A DNA stretch of 64,000 nucleotides from Nocardioides sp. YR527 (GCF_900101045.1 NZ_FNFN01000009.1:186001-250000), one strand, 5' to 3'; counted from the stretch's first letter, positions 50,802 through 60,358 are shown. Notes: generated from the letters alone by a model not told the origin. Made by a program: numbers and translations.

Positions 50802-53081
50802 CTAGTTGTCGATCTGCGCGCTCGCGCCGGGGGCCGTGGCGACGAACTTGTCGGTCCAGTCCTGCGGGCCGGACCACTGCACGACGGCGCCCCTGCCGTC
50901 GCCGGCGGCGGTGCCGGGGTAGACGCAGATCGCGCCCTTGGCATCCGAGCACTTGCCGCCGTTGCGGGTGAGCTTCACGTTGAACGTCTTGCCCGCCGCG
51001 AAGCCCTCGAAGTTGAGCTGCCAGGTGTTGCAGGCGATCTTCCGCTTCGTGTAGGTCTTGTCGGTGCACTTGTCGAGCTTGTCCCAGACGAGCTTCTTCG
51101 GCTCGGCCTTGCCGCACGACTCCGCGTCCGTGGCCTTCTCGGTGCCCCAGGCGAAGGTGACGGTGGTCTTGACCGCGACGCAGCCCTCGACGCCGCCCTC
51201 GGTGACGGGGAGCTCGTAGGAGGAGCCCTTGAGCTCCTCGTAGCTGCTGCTGCCCTTCTTGGCGATCCCGATCACCGACTGCCCGCCGGGAGCGGTGGGC
51301 TCCTGCACATCGAAGTCGACCTGCATGTAGGCGGGCTTGGGGGTCGCCTTGGCACCGAGCGCGTCGGCCTTGACGTAGCACGCGTCGAGGGCCTTGACGG
51401 CCTTCTCGCTGGCCGGGCCGGCGGCGCCGGTGTCGCCGTCCTTGAGGAGATCCCCGACCGCGAGGAGGCCGGCCATGGAGGTCTTGTCGACCTCCTTCTC
51501 CATGCAGCGGGTGTCGCCGACCTTCCAGTTGTCGCCGATCTCGGTCGACCAGGACTCGGTGCAGTCGAGCAGGCCCTGGGTGAACTTCATCGCGTCGTCC
51601 GCGGGCCAGTCGCCGGTGTAGGTCCACTCGTCCCCGGCGTCGACGACTCCGTGGGAGCGCAGCTCGGCTGCGGGAACCTTGCCGACCAGGCTCTCGGCCG
51701 CACAGGTCATCTGGTCCTCGTCGGCCCAGCCCGGCTTGGGTACGCCGCTGGCGATCGCCTCAGCCGCCTTGGCGTCGTCGCCGTGGAGACCGAAGATGCC
51801 GAAGCCCTGGGTGAAGATGCCGATGCCGAGGAGCAGCACCGCGGCGACCCCGCCACCGACGATGGTGTAGAGCTTCTTCTTGTCGCCGCCGTCGCCCTGG
51901 CCGGCGTTGGAGTGATGCGACGGCAGCCACTCCGGCTGGCCGCCGCCGGCCGAGGTGCCAGCGTTGGTCGAGGGCCCAGCGGTCGCCGCAGCAGCGACCG
52001 GAGGAAGCCCCTTGCCGCTGTGCACGACGGTGGAGTCGGTCTCGTTGGCGAGCGGGACGGGCGGCGGGGTGCCCTCGCCCGGGCGCTTGACGATCGTCGG
52101 CTGAGCCTCGGCCTCGGGGACCGGGGTGCCACCGCCGGAAGTCCCGCTCGCGCTCGTGTCGTAGCTGGCACCGGGACGTGAACCGAGATCGGCGGCGGCC
52201 GCTCCGGCGACACCGCCGACGACACCGCCGCCGAGACCGGACTCCTCGAGCCGGTCGGCGGCCTTGTCGAGGGCCTTGGCGAGCTCGGCCGCGGTGCGGA
52301 AGCGGTTCTCCGGCTTCTTCGCCAGCGCCCGCTGGATGATCGGGTTGATCAGGTCGGCGCCGGGCGTCGAGGCGGGCAGCCGCGGCACCGGGCTGTTGAT
52401 GTGGGCGCTCATCAGCTCGAAGTCGGTGCCGGTGTAGGGGGCCTTGCCGGTCAGACAGGCCCACAGCAGACAGCCGGCGGCGTAGATGTCGCCCGCCGCG
52501 GTCGCCTGCTCACCCATGTGACGCTCGGGCGACATGTAGGGCAGCGAGCCCACCACCGAGCCGGCCCGGGTCACGTTGGAGTCGCCCTCGGTCGCGATGC
52601 CGAAGTCGGTGAGGTAGGGGACGAGCTCGCCCTCCTGGCGCTCCCACAGGAGCACGTTGGACGGCTTCACGTCGCGGTGGACCACACCGGCGCGGTGCGC
52701 GTCGAAGAGGGCGTCGCTGACGTCACCGACCAGGCGCAGCGCCTGGACGGTCTCCAGCGCCCCCTTGGTCTTCAGCCAGCCGTGCAGGTCGCCATCGGGG
52801 ACGTACTCGGTGACGAGGTAGACGGTGCCCTCGACCTCGCCGTACTCGATGATCTGCACGATGTTGCGCGAGCGCAGCTTGGCCAGGATGTTGGCTTCCC
52901 GCTCGAAGCGGGTGATGAAGTCCTTGTCGACGGTGAGCGAGGGCAGCACCAGCTTGAGCGCCACCTTGCGTCGTAGTGCGGGGTCCTTCGCCTGGTAGAC
53001 GACACCCATGCCACCTTGACCCAGGACCCGCTCGATCACGTAGCGACCGAACTGTTCGCCTTCCTGGGGGAACGCAACCAT
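50802..53081 (-). CDS. Receptor-type Ser/Thr protein kinase with ten-cysteine ectodomain (copy 2)
   Basis: 759 residues. The kinase domain (about 13-275) has the glycine loop GQGGMG (21-26), Lys43, HRD (135-137) with DVKPSN, DFG (159-161) and SPE at 184-186, so it should be active. A Pro/Gly/Ser-rich link leads to one membrane segment (IVGGGVAAVLLLGIGIF, about 404-420). The outside domain (430-759) matches those of the genes at 47002 and 53210 with all ten cysteines, and has no PASTA repeats, the usual sensor of PknB. It therefore probably senses a different signal outside the cell. Confidence 0.9.
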   Translation of the reverse strand: MVAFPQEGEQFGRYVIERVLGQGGMGVVYQAKDPALRRKVALKLVLPSLTVDKDFITRFEREANILAKLRSRNIVQIIEYGEVEGTVYLVTEYVPDGDLHGWLKTKGALETVQALRLVGDVSDALFDAHRAGVVHRDVKPSNVLLWERQEGELVPYLTDFGIATEGDSNVTRAGSVVGSLPYMSPERHMGEQATAAGDIYAAGCLLWACLTGKAPYTGTDFELMSAHINSPVPRLPASTPGADLINPIIQRALAKKPENRFRTAAELAKALDKAADRLEESGLGGGVVGGVAGAAAADLGSRPGASYDTSASGTSGGGTPVPEAEAQPTIVKRPGEGTPPPVPLANETDSTVVHSGKGLPPVAAAATAGPSTNAGTSAGGGQPEWLPSHHSNAGQGDGGDKKKLYTIVGGGVAAVLLLGIGIFTQGFGIFGLHGDDAKAAEAIASGVPKPGWADEDQMTCAAESLVGKVPAAELRSHGVVDAGDEWTYTGDWPADDAMKFTQGLLDCTESWSTEIGDNWKVGDTRCMEKEVDKTSMAGLLAVGDLLKDGDTGAAGPASEKAVKALDACYVKADALGAKATPKPAYMQVDFDVQEPTAPGGQSVIGIAKKGSSSYEELKGSSYELPVTEGGVEGCVAVKTTVTFAWGTEKATDAESCGKAEPKKLVWDKLDKCTDKTYTKRKIACNTWQLNFEGFAAGKTFNVKLTRNGGKCSDAKGAICVYPGTAAGDGRGAVVQWSGPQDWTDKFVATAPGASAQIDN

Positions 53082-53209
53082 CTTTAGAACCTCGCCCTGA
53101 TTTTTTTACCCGATTCCAGACCTCTGCCGAAACCCTAGCGTCCCCTTAACGATCGTCGTGCGGCAACGCCACGGGCGAGACCAATTGTTCAGACACCAGT
53201 TGGATCGGA

Positions 53210-54631
53210 CTAGTTCGGGAGGACTGCCTTGAGGCCGTCGACCTCGGCGGTGAACCGGTCCTTCCAGCCCTTGGGTGCGGTCCAGTTGGTCCAGGTGCCG
53301 CTCGGCTTGGTGACGAAGGCCCTGTCCGAGCACGATCCGGAGGCCGACCGGCAGTCTCCGCCGTTGAGCTTCAGCTTGATCGTGACGCTGGAGAGGAGCT
53401 CGTAGCCCTCGTAGTGGAGCGTCCAGGAGCTGCACGGGGCGTACTTCGGCTGGGCGCACTTCTTGTCCTTCGTCCACCACAGTCGGCGGTCCTTCGCCTT
53501 GCCGCAGGCCTCGCCCTCGCTGGTCTTGGTGGTGCCCCAGGGGTAGTTGATCGAGGCCTGGAACGTCGCGCAGCCCTCTTGGCCCCCTTCGCGTACGGGG
53601 ATGTTGACCTTCCCGCCGGTCACGGGCGCCCATTCCGAGGAGTCGGCGGACTTCGCCTGCACGACCACCTCGCTGCCTTCGACGGTCGGCGACGTGACCG
53701 CGAAGTCGACGCCGAGCACGGCGGGGGTGGCCTTCGCGGTCGGCGCGGTGAGCTCGTCGCTGACGTAGCACTCGTCGAGCGCGGCGACCGCCTTCTCGGC
53801 CTGCTTCGTGACGCCGGCGTCCTCGACCTCCATGACCTGGGTGGTGATCAGGCCGGCCATCGCGGTCTCGTCGACGTCGCCCAGGCAGGAGGTGTCGGTC
53901 AGCGCCCACTCCTTGCCGATCGCCTTGCTCCAGTCGCCCGAGCAGGAGAGCAGACCCTCGGCGTACGTCGTCGCCTGCGGCCCCCGCCACGCGCCGGTGT
54001 AGGTCACCGACTCGCCGGAGATCTGGATCAGCCCGGCCTCGCGCAGGGCGTCGCTGCGCTCGTCCTTGACCAGCTGCTCGGCAGCGCACTTGGCGTCGCC
54101 GGCCGAGGCCCAGGCCGGCTTCGGCGCGTCCGCGGCGATCGCGGTCACCGCCTTCTTGTCCTCGGCGCTCAGCGGGCCGAACCCGAGACGCCCGCTGAAG
54201 AAGGCCCACGCCCCGGTGCCGAGCAGTGCGACGAGCACCACCGCGCCGGCAGCGCCCAGCCCGATCAGCAGCCCCTTGTTGCTCTTCTTGGGCTGTTGGT
54301 GGTGCGGCGGCAGCCCATAACCCGAGGCGTACGCAACCGGCGGCTGCCCCGGAGGCGGCCCGTAGCCGCTGGGCGGTGCGGCCGGCATCGCCATCGTGGG
54401 TGGCGGCGGGGGCGGTGCCATCGGCGGCCGAGCAGGCGGAGGCGACGACGGCGGGGGCGACGACGGCGGGGGCGACGACGGGGGCGGGGGCGGCGGCGGA
54501 GGTGGCGGAGTGGGTCTCGCGCTGGGGATCCGGGTCGCGTCCGGGTCGATGGGGTTCGCCGGCTCAGGCGCCGGAGGCGGCGTGGGCCGCGGCGTACCCG
54601 GTCTCGTCTTGTCCTGGTCGTCTGGCTCCAT
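53210..54631 (-). CDS. Proline-rich membrane protein with ten-cysteine ectodomain (copy 3)
   Basis: 473 residues: a cytoplasmic tail of about 120 residues with poly-proline runs and PPSSP repeats, one membrane segment (LIGLGAAGAVVLVALLGTGA), then a ~325-residue outside domain. KCAAE, LSC, SCL, ECYVS, VREGGQEGC, PWGT, ACGKA and two more pairs reproduce the ten-cysteine pattern of the kinase at 50802. It could be an accessory receptor or a competitor for the same ligand. The start ATG has GGGG 8 nt upstream. It lies 128 nt upstream of the kinase gene on the same strand, so co-transcription is possible. Confidence 0.78.
   Translation of the reverse strand: MEPDDQDKTRPGTPRPTPPPAPEPANPIDPDATRIPSARPTPPPPPPPPPPSSPPPSSPPPSSPPPARPPMAPPPPPPTMAMPAAPPSGYGPPPGQPPVAYASGYGLPPHHQQPKKSNKGLLIGLGAAGAVVLVALLGTGAWAFFSGRLGFGPLSAEDKKAVTAIAADAPKPAWASAGDAKCAAEQLVKDERSDALREAGLIQISGESVTYTGAWRGPQATTYAEGLLSCSGDWSKAIGKEWALTDTSCLGDVDETAMAGLITTQVMEVEDAGVTKQAEKAVAALDECYVSDELTAPTAKATPAVLGVDFAVTSPTVEGSEVVVQAKSADSSEWAPVTGGKVNIPVREGGQEGCATFQASINYPWGTTKTSEGEACGKAKDRRLWWTKDKKCAQPKYAPCSSWTLHYEGYELLSSVTIKLKLNGGDCRSASGSCSDRAFVTKPSGTWTNWTAPKGWKDRFTAEVDGLKAVLPN
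54441..54487 (-). repeat. 15-nt tandem repeat coding PPSSP
   Basis: Three near-identical GGCGACGACGGCGGG units inside the proline-rich part of the membrane protein gene. Likely variable in copy number by slippage. Confidence 0.7.
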
Positions 54632-54732
54632 GTCGAACGCCCCGCATGTCAGTGAAGTGGAGCGACCGGGCCGAACGACCCGAGTCGTAGGGCACATCGT
54701 AAAGACACTTCGCCGAATCCGCAGCCGGGGCC

Positions 54733-57054
54733 TCAGTACTGGTCTGGATACCGGCCGAGATCGCGCGGCCGGCGCTGCTGTGGTGGCTGACCCCGGAGAT
54801 CCCGGGACGGTCGCGGACCGCGCATGGGCGGGGGCTGGCGGAGCTGGTGCTCGAGCAGGTGATGATGGGGCTGCGCCGGGGCCATCGGCCTCCGAACGAC
54901 CGCCGGCTGTGGGGGACGAACCTTCGCGCGTCCGCGGGCGAGCCTGCTCGGCCACCAGATGACGTCGCCCAGATCGAGGTTGATGGCGGTGACCAGGATG
55001 GAGCGGACGACGAGGGTGTCGAGGAGTACGCCGAGGGCGATCGCCAGGCCGATCTCGATGAAGCTCACGTGCGGCAGCGTGGTGAGCACCGCGAACGTCG
55101 CGGCCAGGACGATGCCGGCGCTGGTGATGACGCCGCCGGTCGCCGAGAGGGCGACGAGCGACGCACGCCGGGTGTCGCCGTGCTCACTGGCCTCTCCTGC
55201 AATGGCCTCCTCACGGACCCGGTGCATCAGGAAGATGTTGTAGTCGATGCCGAGTGCGACCAGGAACACGAAGACGAACAGCGGGAACTCGCGGCCCTGC
55301 CCGGCGAATCCCATCGCGTCGAAGATGATCGCCGAGAGGCCGAGCGCGGCGCCGAAGCTGAGCACGACCGTGGCCATCAGCAGCACCGGGGAGAGGACCG
55401 AGCGGAGCAGGATCATCAAGATGATCAGCACCAGCCCGAGCACCAGCGGCATCACGACCTTGGTATCCCGGTCGGTCGCCGCGGCCATGTCGAGCTGGAT
55501 CGCGGCGGTGCCGGTGGCCAGCGCGTCGGCGCCGTCGACGGTGTGGACGACGCTGCGTACGTCGTCGACGGTGTCGAACGACGCCTTCGACATCGGGTCG
55601 GTGGACAGCGGGACCGCGGTCAGCGCGACCTCGTGGGTGCCGTCGGTGACCGGGGTGACGCCCTCGTAGCCGGCCTTCGTGAGCGCCCCGACGACCTCCT
55701 TCTCGGTGCCCGGGGCCGAGACGACCTGGATCGGGTTGGAGGGGTCGCCGAGGTCGTGCTCCTCGAGGACCCGGTCGCCGATCAGCGAGGGGAAGTCCTT
55801 GGTATAGGTCTCCGAGCTGTCCAGGGTGGTGATGTTGAGCATGGAGAGCCCACCGCAGCAGGCCAGCAGGACCGCGGCGGTGCCGATCCAGACCGCCCGG
55901 GGCCGCTTCCGGATCCAGCCGCCGAGCCGCGCCCAGATGCCGCCGGTCTTCTCGCCGCTGGTGCCGTACCCCGGCTTGACCGGCCAGAACACCCAGCGAC
56001 CCGTGATCACCAGCAGTGCCGGGAGCAGGGTCAGCATCACGACCAGACCGGCGACGATGCCGATCGCGCAGACCGGGCCGAGGCTGGCCGTGGACCCCAT
56101 GGTGGCGACCATCAGGCCGAGCATGCCGACGGTCACGGTGCCGGCCGAGGCGATGATCGCGGGAGCGGACCCGCGCAGCGCCGCGGCCATGGCTTTGTGT
56201 CTGTCCTCGTGGCGTCCCAGCTCCTCGCGGTATCGGGCGATGAGCAGCAGCGCGTAGTCGGTGCCGGCGCCGAAGACGAGCACGTCGAGGATGGCCCGGT
56301 TCATCTGGTTGAGGGTCAGGCCGGCGTACTTCGCACAGAGATAGACCACGCCCATCGAGACGACCAGCGCGACCAGCACCGAGACGAGCGGGAGGAACCA
56401 GAGCACCGGGCTGCGGTAGGTGATCAGCAGGATCACGATGACGACGCCCGCCGCGGCGTAGAGCAGTGCGCCGCCGATGCCGGCGCCGGCCTCCATCTGG
56501 TCGGCCGTGGAACCGCCCGCGCCGCCGATGTAGACGTCGACGCCGTCGACCTTCGTCAGCTCGACCAGGTCGTCGCGCAGGTCGAGCAGCGCGGTCGGGT
56601 CCTCGTCGGCGTAGTTGACCACGAGAGAGACCGTGGCGACCTCGCCGTCGGCCGAGACCAGTCCGTGCTTCTGGCCCTTCTTCTCCCCGGTCGGGTAGGC
56701 GATCGCCGGCATCACGGGCTGATCGGGCTTGCTCGCCTGGGTGACCACGCCATCGAGCGAGGCGATCTCCGGGATCTGCAGGGTGATCGCGGTGTAGTCG
56801 GACGTCGTCAGGCCACCGTCACGGTGGTAGACGATCGTCGTGGTCAGGTCGTCGGGGTCCTGCACCTTGGCGAGCTCGTCGATCGCCCGGGTCGACTCCG
56901 CGTTGGCCGGGAGCCAGTCGGAGTTGTCGTGGGACTCGACATCGCCCAGCTTGCCGGTCAACGGCCCCATCAGCACCAGCATCACCAGCCAGAAGCCGAG
57001 CACGACCCACTTGGTCACGGGTCCCGTGATGGCGCTGACGATCCGCTCAGACAT
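54733..57054 (-). CDS. MMPL family transporter (MmpL-like)
   Basis: 773 residues with about twelve membrane segments. FGAGTDYALLLIARYREEL and VALGIDYNIFLMHRVREE hold the two proton-relay Asp-Tyr pairs, and an extracellular loop follows the first segment in each half. The C-terminal tail is Pro/Arg-rich. ATG 57054 is preferred to the TTG at 57066. It stands alone, without a nearby regulator, and probably exports a lipid or glycolipid of the envelope. Confidence 0.88.
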   Translation of the reverse strand: MSERIVSAITGPVTKWVVLGFWLVMLVLMGPLTGKLGDVESHDNSDWLPANAESTRAIDELAKVQDPDDLTTTIVYHRDGGLTTSDYTAITLQIPEIASLDGVVTQASKPDQPVMPAIAYPTGEKKGQKHGLVSADGEVATVSLVVNYADEDPTALLDLRDDLVELTKVDGVDVYIGGAGGSTADQMEAGAGIGGALLYAAAGVVIVILLITYRSPVLWFLPLVSVLVALVVSMGVVYLCAKYAGLTLNQMNRAILDVLVFGAGTDYALLLIARYREELGRHEDRHKAMAAALRGSAPAIIASAGTVTVGMLGLMVATMGSTASLGPVCAIGIVAGLVVMLTLLPALLVITGRWVFWPVKPGYGTSGEKTGGIWARLGGWIRKRPRAVWIGTAAVLLACCGGLSMLNITTLDSSETYTKDFPSLIGDRVLEEHDLGDPSNPIQVVSAPGTEKEVVGALTKAGYEGVTPVTDGTHEVALTAVPLSTDPMSKASFDTVDDVRSVVHTVDGADALATGTAAIQLDMAAATDRDTKVVMPLVLGLVLIILMILLRSVLSPVLLMATVVLSFGAALGLSAIIFDAMGFAGQGREFPLFVFVFLVALGIDYNIFLMHRVREEAIAGEASEHGDTRRASLVALSATGGVITSAGIVLAATFAVLTTLPHVSFIEIGLAIALGVLLDTLVVRSILVTAINLDLGDVIWWPSRLARGRAKVRPPQPAVVRRPMAPAQPHHHLLEHQLRQPPPMRGPRPSRDLRGQPPQQRRPRDLGRYPDQY

Positions 57055-57146
57055 GCGTCCATGCAACCAATGCCCGCGGGGGCAAGGTCACAGGGGGACG
57101 GCTGGGCCGGCCGTGGGTGTAAGCGAGTTCACAGCCGGCCGGGCGA

Positions 57147-58187
57147 TCAGACCAGCCACTCCTTGACCTGGGCGATCGAGGCGAGGCCGTCGGTGCCGAA
57201 GGCGGGTGTCACCTGGAGGCTGGTCACGCCGGCCTCCTTGAACGCCGCGATCCGCTCCTTCACGAACGACTCCGGCCCGACCAGGTTGCCGGCCTCGAGC
57301 CAGGCCTCGGGGACCTCGGCCTCGGCGTCGCGCTTGTGGCCGTCGAGGTAGAGGTCCTGGATCTTCTTGGCCGCGTCGCCGAAGCCGTACTTCACGGCCA
57401 TGTCGTTGTAGAAGTTCTTGCCGCGGGCACCCATGCCACCGACGTACAGCGCCAGCAGGCCGCGCATCGTGTCGCGGTGGCGCTTGGCCTCGTCGGGGTC
57501 GTCGGTGATCGCGAGCAGGCCACCGGCGGAGATCTCCAGGGGCTTCAGGTCGGGGGAGCGCTTGGCCAGGCCCTTGTCGATCGCCTCGCCCCAGACGTCG
57601 CGAGCCTTGTCGGGCAGGAACTGGAAGGGGAGCCAGCCGTCGGCGACCTCGGCGGTCATCGCGACGTTGTTGTCGCCCAGGGCGGCCACCCACAGCGGGG
57701 TGTCGGCGCGCTCGGGCCGGTTGAGCAGCTTGAGCGGCTTGCCGAGGCCGGTGCCCTGGTCGGCCGGCAGCGGGATCTTGTAGAGCCCGTCGCTCTGCAG
57801 CCGCTCGCCTCGCAGCCCGGCGCGCAGCAGCGCGATGATCTCGCGGGTGCGCGTCAACGGCTTGTCGTACGCCACCCCGTGGAAGCCCTCGATGACCTGA
57901 GGTCCGCTCGCGCCGAGGCCGAGGATGGCCCGGCCGCCGGAGACGTTGTCGAGACCGGCCGCGGTCTGGAGCAGCGCTCCCGGCGTGCGGCTGTAGATGT
58001 TGAGGATGCCCGCGCCGAGCTCGACGGTCTCGGTCTTCGCGGCCAGGTAGCCGAGCAGGGAGACCGCGTCGAACCCGTACGGCTCGGCGACCCAGAGCTG
58101 GTCGAGTCCGGCCTTCTCCAGGCCGACGACCTGGTCCGCGGTGTCGCGGGGGTTCCCGAAGTACGTCAAGGGCATCGCAAGCTTCAT
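57147..58187 (-). CDS. LLM-class F420-dependent oxidoreductase
   Basis: 346 residues, luciferase-like TIM barrel. MKLAMPLTYFGNPRDTADQVV, LWVAEPYGFDAVSLLGYLAA, LGAGILNIYSRTPG and ALGLGASGPQVIEGFHG match the F420-dependent LLM subfamily often found in actinobacteria. It uses reduced F420 to reduce an unknown substrate. It is divergent from the FGD-like gene with only 23 nt between start codons, so the two are probably expressed together. Confidence 0.9.
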   Translation of the reverse strand: MKLAMPLTYFGNPRDTADQVVGLEKAGLDQLWVAEPYGFDAVSLLGYLAAKTETVELGAGILNIYSRTPGALLQTAAGLDNVSGGRAILGLGASGPQVIEGFHGVAYDKPLTRTREIIALLRAGLRGERLQSDGLYKIPLPADQGTGLGKPLKLLNRPERADTPLWVAALGDNNVAMTAEVADGWLPFQFLPDKARDVWGEAIDKGLAKRSPDLKPLEISAGGLLAITDDPDEAKRHRDTMRGLLALYVGGMGARGKNFYNDMAVKYGFGDAAKKIQDLYLDGHKRDAEAEVPEAWLEAGNLVGPESFVKERIAAFKEAGVTSLQVTPAFGTDGLASIAQVKEWLV

Positions 58188-58198
58188 GCCGAGGAGGC

Positions 58199-58213
58199 TA
58201 CCGTGACCCCGTG
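58199..58213 (+). promoter_or_regulatory. Leaderless-type promoter of fgd
   Basis: TACCGT (58199-58204) lies 6 nt before the GTG start at 58211, in the 23-nt space between divergent genes. Confidence 0.45.
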
Positions 58214-59215
58214 ACGGAGATCAGGTTCGGATACAAGGCGTCCAACGAGCAGTTCGCACCCACGGAGCTGTTGAACTACGGCGTGATGGCGGAGGAGCAG
58301 GGTTTCGACTCAGTCTTCATCTCCGACCATCTCCAGCCCTGGCGGCACGACGGCGGACACGCGCCGTTCGCGATGACCTGGCTGGGCGCTCTCGGCGCGC
58401 GCACGGAGCGGATCGTGATGGGCACCTCGGTGCTCACCCCGACGTTCCGCTACCACCCGGCGATCGTGGCGCAGTCCTTCGCGACCCTCGGCTCGCTCTT
58501 CCCCGACCGCGTGGTGCTGGGGATGGGCACCGGTGAGGCGATGAACGAGGCCCCGCTGGGCATCGAGTGGCCCGAGGGCAAGGTGCGCTTCGCGCGGTTC
58601 CGCGAGGCGGTGCGGGTGATCAAGAAGCTCTGGTCCGAGGACCGGGTCACCTTCGAGGGCGACTACTACCAGCTCGACCGGGCGACCATCTACGACAAGC
58701 CGTCCACGCCGGTCCCGATCTACCTGGCGGGTTCGGGTCCGGCCGCGACCAAGTACGCCGGCCGTGCAGGTGACGGCTACATCACCACCTCGGGCAAGGG
58801 TGCCGAGCTCTACACCGACACGCTGCTCCCGGCCGTACGGGCCGGCATCGAGCTCTCCGAGCGCAAGCCTGCGGACGTGGACATGATGATCGAGGTCAAG
58901 GTCTCCTTCGACCACGACCTGGAGCAGGCGATGGAGGCCACCCGGTTCTGGGGCGCTCTCGGTCTCACCCCCGAGCAGAAGCACTCCGTCGAGGACCCGG
59001 TGGAGATGCAGCGTCTCGCCGACGCGCTCCCGACCGAGGCCACCGCCCGTCGTTTCATCGTCTCGACCGATCCCGACGAGCACGTCGCCCGGATCAAGGA
59101 GTACCTCGACATGGGCTTCACCCACCTGGTCTTCCACGCCCCGGGCCCGGACCAGGCGAAGTTCCTCAAGCTCTACGGCGAGGAGATCCTCCCCAAGCTC
59201 CGCGCTCTCGTCTGA
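58211..59215 (+). CDS. fgd: F420-dependent glucose-6-phosphate dehydrogenase-like enzyme
   Basis: 334 residues that closely follow mycobacterial FGD1: GYKASNEQFAPTEL, ISDHLQPWRHDGGHAPF, MGTSVLTPTFRYHPA, GTGEAMNE, AGDGYITTSGKG and the end HLVFHAPGPDQAKFL. FGD reduces F420 with glucose 6-phosphate and supplies F420H2 to LLM oxidoreductases. Conserved Asp and His of the F420 and phosphate sites (SDH, TSVLTPTF) are in place. A related HTH- or hydroxymycolate-type family member is less likely. Start GTG 58211. Confidence 0.88.
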   Translation: MTEIRFGYKASNEQFAPTELLNYGVMAEEQGFDSVFISDHLQPWRHDGGHAPFAMTWLGALGARTERIVMGTSVLTPTFRYHPAIVAQSFATLGSLFPDRVVLGMGTGEAMNEAPLGIEWPEGKVRFARFREAVRVIKKLWSEDRVTFEGDYYQLDRATIYDKPSTPVPIYLAGSGPAATKYAGRAGDGYITTSGKGAELYTDTLLPAVRAGIELSERKPADVDMMIEVKVSFDHDLEQAMEATRFWGALGLTPEQKHSVEDPVEMQRLADALPTEATARRFIVSTDPDEHVARIKEYLDMGFTHLVFHAPGPDQAKFLKLYGEEILPKLRALV

Positions 59216-59232
59216 GCTGGGCTGGAGCATGG

Positions 59233-59269
59233 CCAGGGCCCCGGCCGGGAATCAGGACCGGGGCCCTGG
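59233..59269 (+). terminator. Hairpin terminator after fgd
   Basis: CCAGGGCCCCGG (59233-59244) pairs perfectly with CCGGGGCCCTGG (59258-59269), 17 nt after the fgd stop, with no T-tract. Confidence 0.75.
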
Positions 59270-59369
59270 GAGGACCGCCCCACATACGCGATACGTCGTC
59301 CGAATACGTCGCGTTGCACTTGTTTGATATCGGTTGCGAATTGCGTTTCCGGCGTGGTCGTCGGGCACC

Positions 59370-59386
59370 TACGCTCACTGGGCATG
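59370..59386 (+). promoter_or_regulatory. Leaderless-type promoter of the sigma factor gene
   Basis: TACGCT (59370-59375) is 8 nt before the ATG at 59384. The region before it (59288-59350) is unusually AT-rich for this window. Confidence 0.45.
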
Positions 59387-60358
59387 AGCATGCTGGCCGA
59401 CCCGTTCATGGATGCCGCCGAGAAGCACCGGCGCGAGCTGCGGGTGCACTGCTATCGGATGGTGGCGAGCTTCGACGAGGCCGAGGACCTGGTGCAGGAG
59501 ACCCTGGTCAAGGCGTGGGAGCGGCGCGACCAGCTGACCGACCCCGAGGCGATGCGGGCGTGGCTCTACCGGATCGCGACCAACACCTGCCTCGACTTCC
59601 TGCGCCGCAACGAGCGGCGGCCGAGGACGTACGCCCCGCTGCCGGGGTTCGACCACGGCACCGGCGAGCCGCCGGAGCTGCTCGAATGGCTCCAGCCGTT
59701 CCCCGACTCCCTGCTGGAGCCGGAGCGTCCGGAGGACGAGGCGGTCGCACGGGAGACGATCGAGCTGGTCTTCCTCACCGCGATTCAGCACCTGACCCCG
59801 CAGCAGCGGGCGGTGTTCGTCTTCCGGGAGGTGCTCGGCTGGTCGGCCGCTGAGACCGCGGCCGCGCTCGACGTCACCGTCGCCACGGTGAACTCGCTGC
59901 TGCAACGGGCCAAGCCCGCGCTGCGCCGACACCTGCCCGAGGACCGGTCGACCTGGCGCACCGAGGGGCCGACCGAGGAGGAGCGGAAGGTCATCGACGC
60001 CTACATCGCCGCCGGGGCGAGCAACTGGCGGGAGGGCATCGCCGATCTGCTGACCAGCGACGCCGTGCTGACCATGCCGCCGAACCCGTTCTGGTTCTCG
60101 ACCCGCCAGGCGCTGCTGGACTTCGTGCTGCCCAACCTGGACCCGTCCTCGCCGACCTACCTCGGCGAATGGCGGTTCGTCCCGGCGAGCGCCAACCGGA
60201 TGCCCGCGGTCGCGGGCTACGTACGCCGGCCCGGGACCACGATCTACCGCCCGCAGACGCTCGACGTGCTCCGGGTCGTCGACGGCCGGCTGGCTCAGAT
60301 CACCACCTTCGAGCCGCATCTCTTCCCGGCTTTCGGGCTCCCGCAAGCACTGACCTGA
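59384..60358 (+). CDS. ECF sigma factor with SnoaL-like C-terminal domain (SigG-like)
   Basis: 324 residues. Region 2 is at about 14-80 (HCYRMVASFDEAEDLVQETLVKAW, AWLYRIATNTCLDFLRR), region 4 at about 135-185 (LTPQQRAVFVFREVLGWSAAETAAALDVTVATVNSLLQRAKPAL in pieces). The C-terminal 120 residues form an NTF2/SnoaL-like domain (TMPPNPFWFSTRQALLDF), as in SigG/SigJ-type ECF factors where it controls activity in place of an anti-sigma factor. No anti-sigma gene is adjacent. It probably activates the next genes and itself. Confidence 0.9.
   Translation: MSMLADPFMDAAEKHRRELRVHCYRMVASFDEAEDLVQETLVKAWERRDQLTDPEAMRAWLYRIATNTCLDFLRRNERRPRTYAPLPGFDHGTGEPPELLEWLQPFPDSLLEPERPEDEAVARETIELVFLTAIQHLTPQQRAVFVFREVLGWSAAETAAALDVTVATVNSLLQRAKPALRRHLPEDRSTWRTEGPTEEERKVIDAYIAAGASNWREGIADLLTSDAVLTMPPNPFWFSTRQALLDFVLPNLDPSSPTYLGEWRFVPASANRMPAVAGYVRRPGTTIYRPQTLDVLRVVDGRLAQITTFEPHLFPAFGLPQALT

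Noticed and set aside
54420..54500. A CRISPR-like short tandem repeat
   Set aside because: The 15-nt units are contiguous without spacers and code for PPSSP in a proline-rich tail.
54847..57351. An 834-codon open frame on the plus strand
   Set aside because: It is antisense to the MMPL gene, extremely rich in His/Asp/Gln/Arg, with no recognisable domain.
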